Source of the DNA: JBBIQV01 sp964555285
GTDB lineage: Bacteria > Nitrospirota > Nitrospiria > Nitrospirales > Nitrospiraceae
NCBI GenBank assembly: GCA_964555285.1
Contig: CAZKRM010000006.1
Location: 62,001-126,000 of the forward strand
DNA: 64,000 nucleotides
Direction of reading: 5' to 3'
Shown piece after piece: positions 17,955-26,400 of the stretch. Each line of letters begins with the position of its first letter. Position 1 is the stretch's first letter. The translations under genes and the position numbers were made by a program. Under the pieces are notes generated by a model. The model did not search any database. It saw nothing but the letters and a program-made list of their open reading frames with translations, and was not told where the DNA came from.

Positions 17955-19186
17955 TGATGACGGAGCTGCGACAACCTGTTTGGCTTAAACCTGAAGAAGT
18001 CCCGCCTTTGCCTCAAGGTTGGTGTGCTATGCCTACGGCAGATGCCTGCATTCAACTAAAGCCGGGGAAGTTGTTCGACTCCAACACGGTTTCCGAACGC
18101 GGCGCTGTGCCGGTGCTAAACCAATCGTCTACAGATTTTCTCGGTTACCACGATGAAGAGCCCGGTGTTGAGGCATCCCCCGACAAGCCTGTCGTAACGT
18201 TTGCGAATCATACTTGCGCGATGCGGCTGATGAAGCAGCCATTCTCGACCATCCAGAATATTTTTCCCAAGGTCGGGAAACCTGGCGTCACAGATACGGT
18301 CTATTTCTACTACGCTTCGCTAGGCCGCGTTGGCTTGTCGGACTATAAGGGGCACCACCCGATTTTCCGACAAGCTCGCATTCCAGTTCCGCCGCTTCCC
18401 GTCCAACGCCGAATTGCTGGCATCCTCTCCGTTTACGATGAACTGGTCGAGAACAACCAGCGGCGCATCAAGATTCTGGAGGAGATGGCTCGATCCTTCT
18501 ACCGCGAGTGGTTCGTTCACTTCCGCTTCCCCGGCCACGACAAAGTTAAAATGGCTCCCTCTCCTCTCGGCACCATTCCCGAATGCTGGGAGGTGCGACC
18601 ACTTTTGGAGCTGTGCAGCCGCATGGAATCGGGTGGCACACCGAAACGCACAAATGCCGAATACTGGGAAGGTGGAGAGATTGATTGGTATAAGACCGGT
18701 GAACTGTGGGACGGCTTCCTTTTCGACTCGCAGGAGAAGATTACGGTTCGTGGGCAGCGGGAATCCAATGCGCGGCTGTTCGAGCCAGGCACAATCCTGA
18801 TGGCTATCTATGGCTCGCCGACAGTCGGCAGAATGGGAATCCTGACCAGCCAAGCGTCCTGCAACCAGGCAGCGCTTGGCATGGTCGCGAACAAGGAAAA
18901 AATCAGCCAGACGTTCCTCTATTTCATCCTGCTCTCGCTTCGCGACCACTTCAACGGACTGGCGCAGGGTGCTGCTCAACAGAATATCAGCAAGGAGAAA
19001 GTGTCTGGCGCTCTGGCGGTCGTGCCACCACGCGACCTCCTCGCTGTCTTCGACAGAACGGCAGAGCCAATTTTCGCCCAGCTTCAAACACTTCAACGGC
19101 AAATCCAAAACCTCCACCGCACCAGAGACCTGCTGCTCCCACGGCTGCTGTCGGGGCAGATTCCGCTTCATGGGCGCGTCGCCTGA
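17951..19186 (+). CDS. hsdS: Type I restriction-modification specificity subunit HsdS
   Basis: DNA sequence-recognition subunit of the type I complex. Two target-recognition halves are visible, each ending in the typical helical spacer: IPVPPLPVQRRIAGILSVYD then ENNQRRIKILEEMARSFYRE in the middle, and LQTLQRQIQNLHRTRDLLLP at the C-terminus. The second half carries GGTPKRTNAEYWEGGEIDWY, a hallmark of HsdS. The 411-residue length is normal and the frame is uninterrupted, unlike hsdM and hsdR. The start overlaps the hsdM stop codon (GTGATGATG; three in-frame starts at 17951, 17954 and 17957). Confidence 0.93.
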   Translation: MMMTELRQPVWLKPEEVPPLPQGWCAMPTADACIQLKPGKLFDSNTVSERGAVPVLNQSSTDFLGYHDEEPGVEASPDKPVVTFANHTCAMRLMKQPFSTIQNIFPKVGKPGVTDTVYFYYASLGRVGLSDYKGHHPIFRQARIPVPPLPVQRRIAGILSVYDELVENNQRRIKILEEMARSFYREWFVHFRFPGHDKVKMAPSPLGTIPECWEVRPLLELCSRMESGGTPKRTNAEYWEGGEIDWYKTGELWDGFLFDSQEKITVRGQRESNARLFEPGTILMAIYGSPTVGRMGILTSQASCNQAALGMVANKEKISQTFLYFILLSLRDHFNGLAQGAAQQNISKEKVSGALAVVPPRDLLAVFDRTAEPIFAQLQTLQRQIQNLHRTRDLLLPRLLSGQIPLHGRVA

Positions 19187-19221
19187 TCGATCTTGGATGC
19201 TCTTGCATTTACGCGGAGCAC

Positions 19222-19255
19222 TGAGTAAATTATCTCAAGGCATTGAGTAAATTGT
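19222..19255. repeat. Direct repeat TGAGTAAATT(A/G)T upstream of the AAA ATPase gene
   Basis: TGAGTAAATTAT at 19222-19233 and TGAGTAAATTGT at 19244-19255 are two copies 22 nt apart, two helical turns. They sit directly before the ATPase start at 19261, and the second copy overlaps an alternative TTG start at 19243. This AT-rich box stands out in a GC-rich region. It may be an operator through which the gene controls itself, or part of the unit that moved in. Confidence 0.55.
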
Positions 19256-19260
19256 ACGCC

Positions 19261-20463
19261 ATGTATTCTCGCTCTCATGGAGCGGTGCTCGCTCGGCGTC
19301 TGGGTGAGCGCCGTCGGTTCATTCAGGTGGTCGCCGGCCCGCGCCAGGTCGGCAAGACTACACTGGTGCACCAGGTGGCGAAGGCTTCCGGACTCGTGTT
19401 TCGCTATGCGAGTGCCGATGAGCCGACGCTGCGCGGGGGCGAGTGGATCGCGCAGCAATGGGATGCGGCGCGCCTGGAGGCCCGCGATGCGGGTCGGCGC
19501 GGCGCGGTGCTTGTGCTTGACGAAATTCAAAAGATCTCCGGCTGGTCCGAGGCCGTCAAGCGCCTGTGGGATGCCGACACCACGCACCACGTGCCGCTCA
19601 AGGTTATTCTGCTTGGTTCAGCCCCACTCCTTATCCAGCGCGGACTGACCGAGAGCCTTGCCGGCCGTTTCGAAGTGCTGCATCTGCCCCACTGGTCCTA
19701 CGCGGAAATGCGTGCCGCTTTCGGATGGACGCTCGATCAGTATGTGTTTTACGGCGGCTATCCGGGGGCCGCGCCGCTGGTGAAGGAGCCGGGGCGCTGG
19801 GCCCGCTACGTGAAAGACGCGCTGATCGAGACCACGATCTCCCGCGATGTCCTGCTGCTGACCCGCGTCGACAAGCCGGTGCTGTTGCGGCGGCTGTTCG
19901 AGCTAGGTTGTGCCTACTCGGGACAGGTGCTCTCGTATCAGAAGATGCTCGGCCAGTTGCAGGATGCGGGGAATACGACCACGCTCGCGCATTACCTAGA
20001 ACTGCTCTCCGGAGCCGGCATGATCGCCGGCCTCCAGAAATTCTCCGTCGGTGCAGCCCGGCAACGCGGCTCCAGCCCCAAGCTGCAAGTGTTCAACACT
20101 GCGCTTCTGGGCGCGCAGTCCGGCCTGACACTCGACCAGGCGCGTGCCGACGGGGGATTCTGGGGGCGTGTGGTGGAATCGGCGGTCGGCGCGCATCTGG
20201 CCAACGCGGCTGCGGCCGGAATCTGCGGGCTGTTCTATTGGCGTGAGCGCAACCGGGAGGTGGATTTCGTCGTGCGCACGGGCCGGGCCATCACCGCGAT
20301 AGAAGTCAAGAGCGGTCGCGCGCGAGAGACGCTGGCGGGCATGGACGCGTTTGCCACTGCCGTCAAACCCACGCGCACCTTGTTGGTTGGAGGCGACGGG
20401 ATCGCGTTGGAGGAGTTTCTGTCGCGGCCGATCGAGCACTGGGTCAAACCACATTCTTCATGA
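19261..20463 (+). CDS. AAA-family ATPase with DUF4143 and nuclease-like C-terminus
   Basis: Walker A AGPRQVGKTTL and Walker B VLVLDEIQKI are followed by GSAPLLIQRGLTESLAGRFE, a layout typical of the AAA_14/DUF4143 family. The C-terminal part has NREVDFVVRTG with IEVKSGRARE, an E-D-EVK arrangement as in the restriction-endonuclease-like fold. It lies between hsdS and hsdR on the same strand, 74 nt after hsdS and 22 nt before hsdR. It is not a normal part of a type I system. Such genes are mobile and are often found in defence islands; the molecular role is unknown. The ATG at 19261 is preferred to the TTG at 19243. Confidence 0.85.
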   Translation: MYSRSHGAVLARRLGERRRFIQVVAGPRQVGKTTLVHQVAKASGLVFRYASADEPTLRGGEWIAQQWDAARLEARDAGRRGAVLVLDEIQKISGWSEAVKRLWDADTTHHVPLKVILLGSAPLLIQRGLTESLAGRFEVLHLPHWSYAEMRAAFGWTLDQYVFYGGYPGAAPLVKEPGRWARYVKDALIETTISRDVLLLTRVDKPVLLRRLFELGCAYSGQVLSYQKMLGQLQDAGNTTTLAHYLELLSGAGMIAGLQKFSVGAARQRGSSPKLQVFNTALLGAQSGLTLDQARADGGFWGRVVESAVGAHLANAAAAGICGLFYWRERNREVDFVVRTGRAITAIEVKSGRARETLAGMDAFATAVKPTRTLLVGGDGIALEEFLSRPIEHWVKPHSS

Positions 20464-20485
20464 ACCATGCGGGCTCAGGTGGTCC

Positions 20486-23454
20486 ATGGGTGAACGCGGT
20501 TACTCCGAAGACCAACTCGTCGAACAGCCTGCCATCCAACTTTTCTCTGAGATGGGTTGGCAGACAGTATCGGCACTGGAAGAAGTCTTTGGTGTCGGTG
20601 GCACGCTTGGGCGGGAGACCAAAGGCGAGGTGGTCTTAATTCCTCGCCTTCGTGCCGCTCTTGAGCGTCTGAACCCTTCCCTCCCACCGGAAGCCATTTC
20701 GGGAGCCACCGATCAACTGATCCGCGACCGCTCAGTGATGAGCCTCGCGGCGGCGAATCGGGAGGTGTACGGCCTTATCAAAGATGGGATTCCTGTCTCA
20801 GTTCCAGAGACCAAAGGCGGTGGGCAGAAGACCGAGCGAGTCCGGGTCATTGATTGGGAGAATCCTGCTTCGAACGACTTCCTGCTGGTAAGTCAGTTCA
20901 GCGTGACGGGACCGCTCTACACACGTCGGCCTGACCTCGTCGGGTTCGTGAATGGCCTACCTCTCGTCGTCATCGAACTGAAGAAGCCCGGTGTTCCAGC
21001 ACGGCAAGCATTCGACGACAACCTCACCTGTTACAAGTCCGACATTCCTCAACTCTTCTGGTTCAACGGGCTGACGATTGCCTCTAATGGGACGGAAAGC
21101 CGTGTGGGTTCTCTGACCGCTGATTGGGAACGATTCTTTGAATGGAAGCGGATTGAACGAGAGGACGGACCTCGCCGCGTGTCGCTCGAAGTGATGCTGC
21201 GGGGAACATGCGAGCCGTCCCGTCTGCTCGATCTTCTGGAAAACTTCACGCTCTTCTCCGAGCATAAGGCGGGGCTCGTTAAGATTCTCGGACAGAATCA
21301 TTAGTTCCTTGGGGTGAACAACGCCATCGCGGCGACTTTAACCGCCCGGAAGCAGGGCCATGGGCGCGGCGGCGTGTTCTGGCAGACTCAGGGCTCAGGC
21401 AAAAGTCTCGCGATGGTGTTCTTCGCCCAGAAGATCCTGAGAAAGATCCCCGGCAACTGGACCTTTGTGGTGGTGACTGACCGCGTGGAGTTGGACGATC
21501 AGATCGCCAAGACCTTCAAGGCTTGCGGCGCGGTGAGCGAGGCGGAGAGCGACATATGCCACGCACAGAGTGGCGCGCAGTTGAGACAATTGCTCGGCGA
21601 GAACCACCGGTATGTTTTCACGTTGATCCACAAGTTCCAGACTCCCGAGTTGCTCTGCGACCGTTCGGATGTGATTGTGCTGACCGACGAATCACACCGA
21701 AGCCAATACGACACGCTGGCGCTGAACATGCGGACTGCGCTGCCTCGGGCGCTATTCCTGGCCTTCACTGGTACGCCGCTTATTGTCGGCGAGGAACGTA
21801 CGCGCGAAGTCTTCGGCGACTATGTCTCTATCTATGACTTTCAACAATCCGTTGAAGACGGCGCGACGGTCCCGCTGTTCTACGAAAACCGGACGCCGGA
21901 GCTCCGATTGGAGAATCCGAACCTCAACGATGATATCTACAACCTGATCGAAGCCGCCGGACTGGATGAGGAGCAGGAGAAACGGCTGGAGCGTGAGCTG
22001 GGACGGCAATACCAGCTCATCACCCGCGACGACCGGCTGGAGACGGTCGCGAAGGATATCGTGCAGCATTTCCTGGGGCGTGGCTTCCAAGGCAAGGCCA
22101 TGGTGATCTCCATCGACAAGGCCACGGCGCTCCGCATGCACGACAAGGTACGAACGCACTGGCAGGCTGAACGGGAGCGGGTGGAGCAGGAGTTGGCGAA
22201 ACTCACGACCTATGGGGCGAAGTCCGACCTGAACCGAATCAGGGAACTCCGTGAGCGGCTGGATGTGATCCAGACTACCGACATGGCCTTGATTGTGTCC
22301 TCCGGTCAGAACGAGATCGACCAGATGAAACGGCTGGGGCTCGATATCGCGCCGCACCGCAAGCGGATGAACGACGAGTCGCTCGATGAGAAGTTCAAGG
22401 AACCGACAGATCCGTTGCGCCTGGTCTTCGTCTGCGCGATGTGGCTGACCGGATTCGACGCGCCGAGTTGCTCGACGGTGTATCTCGATAAGCCGATGCG
22501 GAACCACACGCTGATGCAAACGATTGCGCGAGCCAATCGCGTGTTCCCCGGCAAGCACAGCGGGTTGATTGTGGATTATGCCAACGTCTTTGCTTCACTG
22601 GAGCAAGCCTTGGCCATCTATGCCATCGGTCAGAGCGGCGCGCATCCCGTGCGCGACAAACAGCAGTTGGTGGAGACCCTGCGGCAGGCGATGACGGAAG
22701 CCGTGGCGTTCTGTCGTCAGCATGGCGTCAGCCTCGAAGAGGTCGAACGGACGACGGTCGGTAGTCTGGAGCGACTGACGAAGATTGTCGATGCCGTGGA
22801 ATGCTTGATCTCCCCGGACCCGCTCCGTAAAGACTTCCTCGCCCAGGAGCGATGGGTGCGGACGCTCTTTCAATCGGTGAAACCAGATCCGTCCGTGCTG
22901 GAGTTCGCCTCCCGCGTCGCCTGCCTGACGACCATTGCCGAGACCATCCGTGAACGAACGGGCGAGGGACCGGCGGACATCTCCACAGTAATGGCAGATC
23001 TCAATCGGCTGCTTGACCAGTCCATCGCCGCGGACGGTTTTCACATTGGTGAGGGGGGCAAAGGCTATGGGACCATCGATCTCAGCAGGATCGACTTCGA
23101 GGCTTTGGTAAAACGGTTCGGGAAGTCGAAAACGAAACAGATTGAACTGGAGCAACTGAAGGCGGCGATCCGTGCCCATCTCGACAAGCTGATCCGGCTG
23201 AACCGGACGCGTACCGACTACTTGGCCAAGTTCGAGGAATTGATCGAGTCCTACAACGCCGGCAGCCGCAACATCGACGAACTCTTTGCGGAACTCCTTG
23301 CGCTCAGCCGCGCCCTCAACGAGGAGCAGCAGCGCCATGTGCGGGAACGGTTGTCTGAAGAAGAGCTGGTGATCTCTATCAGCAGAAGTGCTCAGCGGTG
23401 TTCGAGCATTTCTATGAAACCTACGGCGACCGGGGCGCCAGTATCTATGCCTGA
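20486..23454 (+). pseudogene. hsdR: Type I restriction endonuclease subunit HsdR, interrupted by an in-frame TAG and a 3' deletion
   Basis: ATG 20486 opens the N-terminal nuclease part (RRPDLVGFVNGLPLVVIELK, the D...ExK site). At 21302-21304 a TAG follows LVKILGQNH. The same frame continues at once with FLGVNNAIAATLTARKQG, so the gene is one reading frame broken by a single stop codon, most simply CAG to TAG. The helicase part follows: FWQTQGSGKSLAMVF (Walker A), LTDESHRSQ (DEAH-like), and QTIARANRVFPGK (motif VI). Near 23365 the frame shifts after LSEEELV. The normal C-terminus DLYQQKCSAVFEHF...GASIYA reappears in another frame at 23371-23454, with the roughly 80-90 residues usually between them absent. 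A separate start at GTG 21314 would still lack the nuclease domain. Restriction is almost surely lost. Confidence 0.88.
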
Positions 23455-23503
23455 GCGTCAGCGCTAGGAATGAGAACAGATTCGTCTATGGGGTGGGAGA
23501 CCG

Positions 23504-25234
23504 TTACGCCGTGAGTTCCGTCAGCCGTAGCGTATAGAGGTAGTGGTAGAGCCCTTTCTGGTCCATCAGCGCCGCGTGCGTGCCTTCCTCGACCAGGCGA
23601 CCCTTGTTCAACACGAGAATCCGATCCGCCCGCTGGATGGTCGTGAGGCGATGCGCGACCACGAAGGTGGTCCGGCCTGCCATGAGTCGTTCGAGCGCCT
23701 CCTGAACCAAGCGTTCCGACTCGGTATCCAAGGATGAGGTAGCCTCGTCCAGAAGCAGAATTCTTGGATTCTTGAGGATCGCGCGGGCGATGGCCAGCCG
23801 CTGCCGCTGTCCACCCGAGAGATTGACGCCCTTTTCCCCAACCACTGTCTGATAGCTGGCGGGCAAGGCGCTGATGAATTCGTGCGCATGCGCTGCGCCG
23901 CTGGCAGCAAGAATGTCCTCCTCTGTCGCATCTTCCCTGCCATAACGAATGTTGTCCATGATGGTGCCGCCGAAGAGCACGGTTTCCTGAGGCACTAACG
24001 CCATCTGCCGGTACAGATGCTCCAGGCGCACCTGTCGGAGATCGTGCCCGTCGATCGTGAGGCGGCCGGCGGTCGGATCGTAGAATCGGTGCAGCAGGTT
24101 GATGATGGTGGTTTTGCCTGCCCCTGTCGGGCCGACGATGGCGACCATTTCACCAGGCTTCGCTTCGAACGACAGGTCTGTGAGGACCGACTGCCGTTCG
24201 TCATAGGCGAAGCTGACATGCTCGGCGCGTACGTGCCCGTCCGTCGACGGCAATTCGATCGCGTCCGGGCGGTCCTGGATCTCGGGTGTGGTGTCCAGAA
24301 TCTCGAACACGCGTTGCATCGCTCCCTGGGCCTCTCGCACCTGTGCGAAGACCCTCGCAGCGGAGCCGAACGGGCCGATGAGGATGCCGGCGAAGAGCAC
24401 GAAGGCGAAGAGGTCACCCGGGGTCACGCTTCCCTCGATGACCTGGCTGCCTCCATACCAGAGGACCGCGGCGGCGGCGGAGAATGTCAGCAGGCTGATC
24501 GTCGGAATGAAGATGGCCAGGATGCCCGCTCGCCGCAGGGAGAGGGTCAACGCGGCGGACACCTGGCCGGCGAACCGACGTTCTTCTCGGCTTGTCTGGA
24601 CGAACGACTTCACGACGCGGATACCCGACAGCACTTCCTCCACGAGCGTGCTGATGGAGGCGGCCTGATCTTGGATGGTGGTGGACAGTGCCTTGAGGCG
24701 ACGGCCGAACAGACGGGCGACCAGGACGAGCAGAGGAAGGACCAGCAGGATTAAGAGACATAACCGCCAGTTCATCGCGAGCAGGAAGGCGACTCCGCCG
24801 ACGAAGGTCACGAGCTGTTTCGCGGAGTCGATAGGGGTTTCGGTGAGGAGGCTCTGGATCACCGTGACGTCGTTCATGAGCCGCGACATGAGCTCGCCCG
24901 TGCGGCGTGTCGTGAAAAAACTCAGCGACAATTTTTGGAGATGGGCGAACAGGTGTGTCCGGAAATCCGCGACGACCCGCTGCGAGACCCAGGACGAGAG
25001 GTAGCTGTGCCCCATCGAGCAGAGGCCCTGGAGGAGCACGAGGCTGAGAAAGCCGGCGATCATCTGCGTCATCCGCTGCCGGTCGTGTTGGACGGTAATG
25101 ACGTCCCAGAGCATGCCGGCCAGGCGGAGCAGCGCCAGGTTGATGGCGGCCACGCCCATGACGAGCACACCGGCGGCTGCCATGCGCGGCAGGTACGGTT
25201 TGAGGAACGGGTAGAATCGGGTGTAGGAGGTCAT
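23504..25234 (-). CDS. ABC transporter, fused permease and ATP-binding protein (MsbA/lipid-exporter type)
   Basis: Half-transporter of 576 residues that works as a homodimer. Six transmembrane helices fill residues 1-300, with the conserved FFTTRRTGELMSRLMNDV coupling region. The ATPase domain has Walker A GPTGAGKTTI, Q-loop MALVPQETVLF, signature LSGGQRQRLAIARAI and Walker B RILLLDEATSSLD, and the switch His in VVAHRLTTI. The family exports lipid A, lipids or drugs; the substrate here is unknown. It is transcribed away from the following genes and converges on the hsdR remnant. Confidence 0.93.
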   Translation of the reverse strand: MTSYTRFYPFLKPYLPRMAAAGVLVMGVAAINLALLRLAGMLWDVITVQHDRQRMTQMIAGFLSLVLLQGLCSMGHSYLSSWVSQRVVADFRTHLFAHLQKLSLSFFTTRRTGELMSRLMNDVTVIQSLLTETPIDSAKQLVTFVGGVAFLLAMNWRLCLLILLVLPLLVLVARLFGRRLKALSTTIQDQAASISTLVEEVLSGIRVVKSFVQTSREERRFAGQVSAALTLSLRRAGILAIFIPTISLLTFSAAAAVLWYGGSQVIEGSVTPGDLFAFVLFAGILIGPFGSAARVFAQVREAQGAMQRVFEILDTTPEIQDRPDAIELPSTDGHVRAEHVSFAYDERQSVLTDLSFEAKPGEMVAIVGPTGAGKTTIINLLHRFYDPTAGRLTIDGHDLRQVRLEHLYRQMALVPQETVLFGGTIMDNIRYGREDATEEDILAASGAAHAHEFISALPASYQTVVGEKGVNLSGGQRQRLAIARAILKNPRILLLDEATSSLDTESERLVQEALERLMAGRTTFVVAHRLTTIQRADRILVLNKGRLVEEGTHAALMDQKGLYHYLYTLRLTELTA

Positions 25235-25337
25235 GGAGACCAGTGTGGGCGTTAGTAGACTCGACGAGGAACGAGCACACGCATCGCGGGAGACGGAGAG
25301 GCCGAGTCAGCCTGAACCAGGGGCACGGCCGGCGGGA

Positions 25338-25556
25338 TTAGAGCTGCGTGATCGATTCGATGAGGTTCTTGTTGATCGCGACAAAGTCCGTTCGCTCTTT
25401 GTCGTCGATCACGACGTCGGTCAGATTGATGAACAGCCGCGCCTCTTCGTTGATGGCGTCGGACACGCGGTTCCGCATGGGAGGAACCAGGAAGTCACCA
25501 ACGTAGACGGCGTTGACGGTCCGAACGCGGATGCGAACCTTCTTGCTCTCTGGCAC
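25338..25556 (-). CDS. Small conserved-looking protein of unknown function (72 aa)
   Basis: MPESKKVRIRVRTVNAVYVG starts a 72-residue beta-rich sequence with FLVPPMRNRVSDAINEEARL and a C-terminal FINLTDVVIDDKERTDFVAI. The composition and regular alternation look like a real small beta-barrel protein. Plus-strand AGGAGG-complement CCTCCTC just before the start (25565-25571) gives a strong Shine-Dalgarno on the coding strand. It lies 30 nt after the COX24-like gene on the same strand. I cannot name the function. Confidence 0.72.
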   Translation of the reverse strand: MPESKKVRIRVRTVNAVYVGDFLVPPMRNRVSDAINEEARLFINLTDVVIDDKERTDFVAINKNLIESITQL

Positions 25557-25586
25557 GTGGACCTCCCTCCTCTTTGGAGGATGCGG

Positions 25587-25682
25587 CTAGCTCTTTCGAC
25601 GGAGAAACTTCTGCCGCCGGCGGAGTTTCTTATACTTGTGCTTCCGCATCTTCTTGCGGCGTTTCTTTAAGACGCTCGACAT
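25587..25682 (-). CDS. AURKAIP1/COX24-like very small basic protein (31 aa)
   Basis: Minus-strand frame of 31 codons: MSSVLKKRRKKMRKHKYKKL followed by RRRQKFLRRKS. More than half of the residues are Lys or Arg. The KKRRKKMRKHKYKK core is the hallmark of the AURKAIP1/COX24 domain, known from mitochondrial ribosomal protein mS38 and from tiny bacterial proteins thought to bind the ribosome or rRNA. A ribosome site AGGAG lies 10 nt before the ATG. It is easily missed by gene finders because of its size. The next gene on the strand is the 72-residue protein. Confidence 0.8.
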   Translation of the reverse strand: MSSVLKKRRKKMRKHKYKKLRRRQKFLRRKS

Positions 25683-25864
25683 AACGTGATCGCTCCTGAA
25701 ATTGGAAGTCTAGTGCCCTTCCCGCCGAAATGCAAGAAATCGGCGGCTGTCGGACTTACGTACTATGACCCAGCGCAACGCTGCGGACTGGTAACACAGT
25801 GGCTGCGAATGTGTCAAGCGCGTGGCGTCCGGCTCCGGGGGTCTGCATGTAGAATTCCGGTGTC

Positions 25865-25894
25865 TTGACCTCCCCTAATCGCGCTTTCTATACT
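25865..25894 (+). promoter_or_regulatory. Sigma70-type promoter, predicted leaderless transcript
   Basis: TTGACC at 25865-25870 and TATACT at 25889-25894 are 18 nt apart. Transcription should start about 6-7 nt after the -10, which is at or within 1-2 nt of the ATG at 25900. The following gene lacks a Shine-Dalgarno sequence, as expected for a leaderless mRNA. Confidence 0.6.
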
Positions 25895-25899
25895 GCGCC

Positions 25900-26400
25900 A
25901 TGCCTTGCTCCGTCAGTCCGCCGACCCGCGCCATTCTCGCCGTGGCGTTTCTGCTCGCGCTGGCCGGCCTGAGTTGCTCGCCCAAGGACATCCAATACCC
26001 GGAAGATCACGCGCGCGTGCTTCGGGTCGATGCGGCCGTGGAATCCCTTCGCAACGCGTATGTCAAGAAAGACCGGTCCGCATTGGCATCGCTGCTGCTC
26101 CCTGCGGAGTCGCTCGATCAACTGCAGCGAGATGCACAGAGCGATTTCGACAACTTTGCCGAGATCGTGTTGGAATTTGCGATCGAACGCATCTACATGG
26201 ATGGGGACAACATCGACGTGTTCGTCCATTGGCATGGCCTGTGGAGAAAGAGCGAGGCGGACCCCGGGGTTCGCCAGCGGGGCCATGCGCGATTCCAGTG
26301 GGTTGGGGTGCAGTCGATTTTGCTGCGCGCGGTTCAGGGGGACCTGCCGTTCGGGATGCGGACGCGTCAGGCCGTGATTGAGCCGGCGCATCAGAAATAA
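25900..26400 (+). CDS. Predicted lipoprotein of unknown function
   Basis: The N-terminus is a lipoprotein signal: ILAVAFLLALAGLSCSPKD with lipobox LAGLSC, so Cys26 should be lipidated. The mature part of about 140 residues begins helical (VDAAVESLRNAYVKKDRSAL) and continues with beta strands (ERIYMDGDNIDVFVHWHGLW), a pattern resembling NTF2-like folds, though I do not identify the family. The stop TAA overlaps the nadB ATG by one base (TAATG), so translation of the two is coupled. The upstream promoter predicts a leaderless start. Confidence 0.75.
   Translation: MPCSVSPPTRAILAVAFLLALAGLSCSPKDIQYPEDHARVLRVDAAVESLRNAYVKKDRSALASLLLPAESLDQLQRDAQSDFDNFAEIVLEFAIERIYMDGDNIDVFVHWHGLWRKSEADPGVRQRGHARFQWVGVQSILLRAVQGDLPFGMRTRQAVIEPAHQK

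Noticed and set aside
16161..23500. The type I R-M locus as a recent genomic island with attachment sites
   Set aside because: No tRNA, integrase or direct repeats are visible at its ends.
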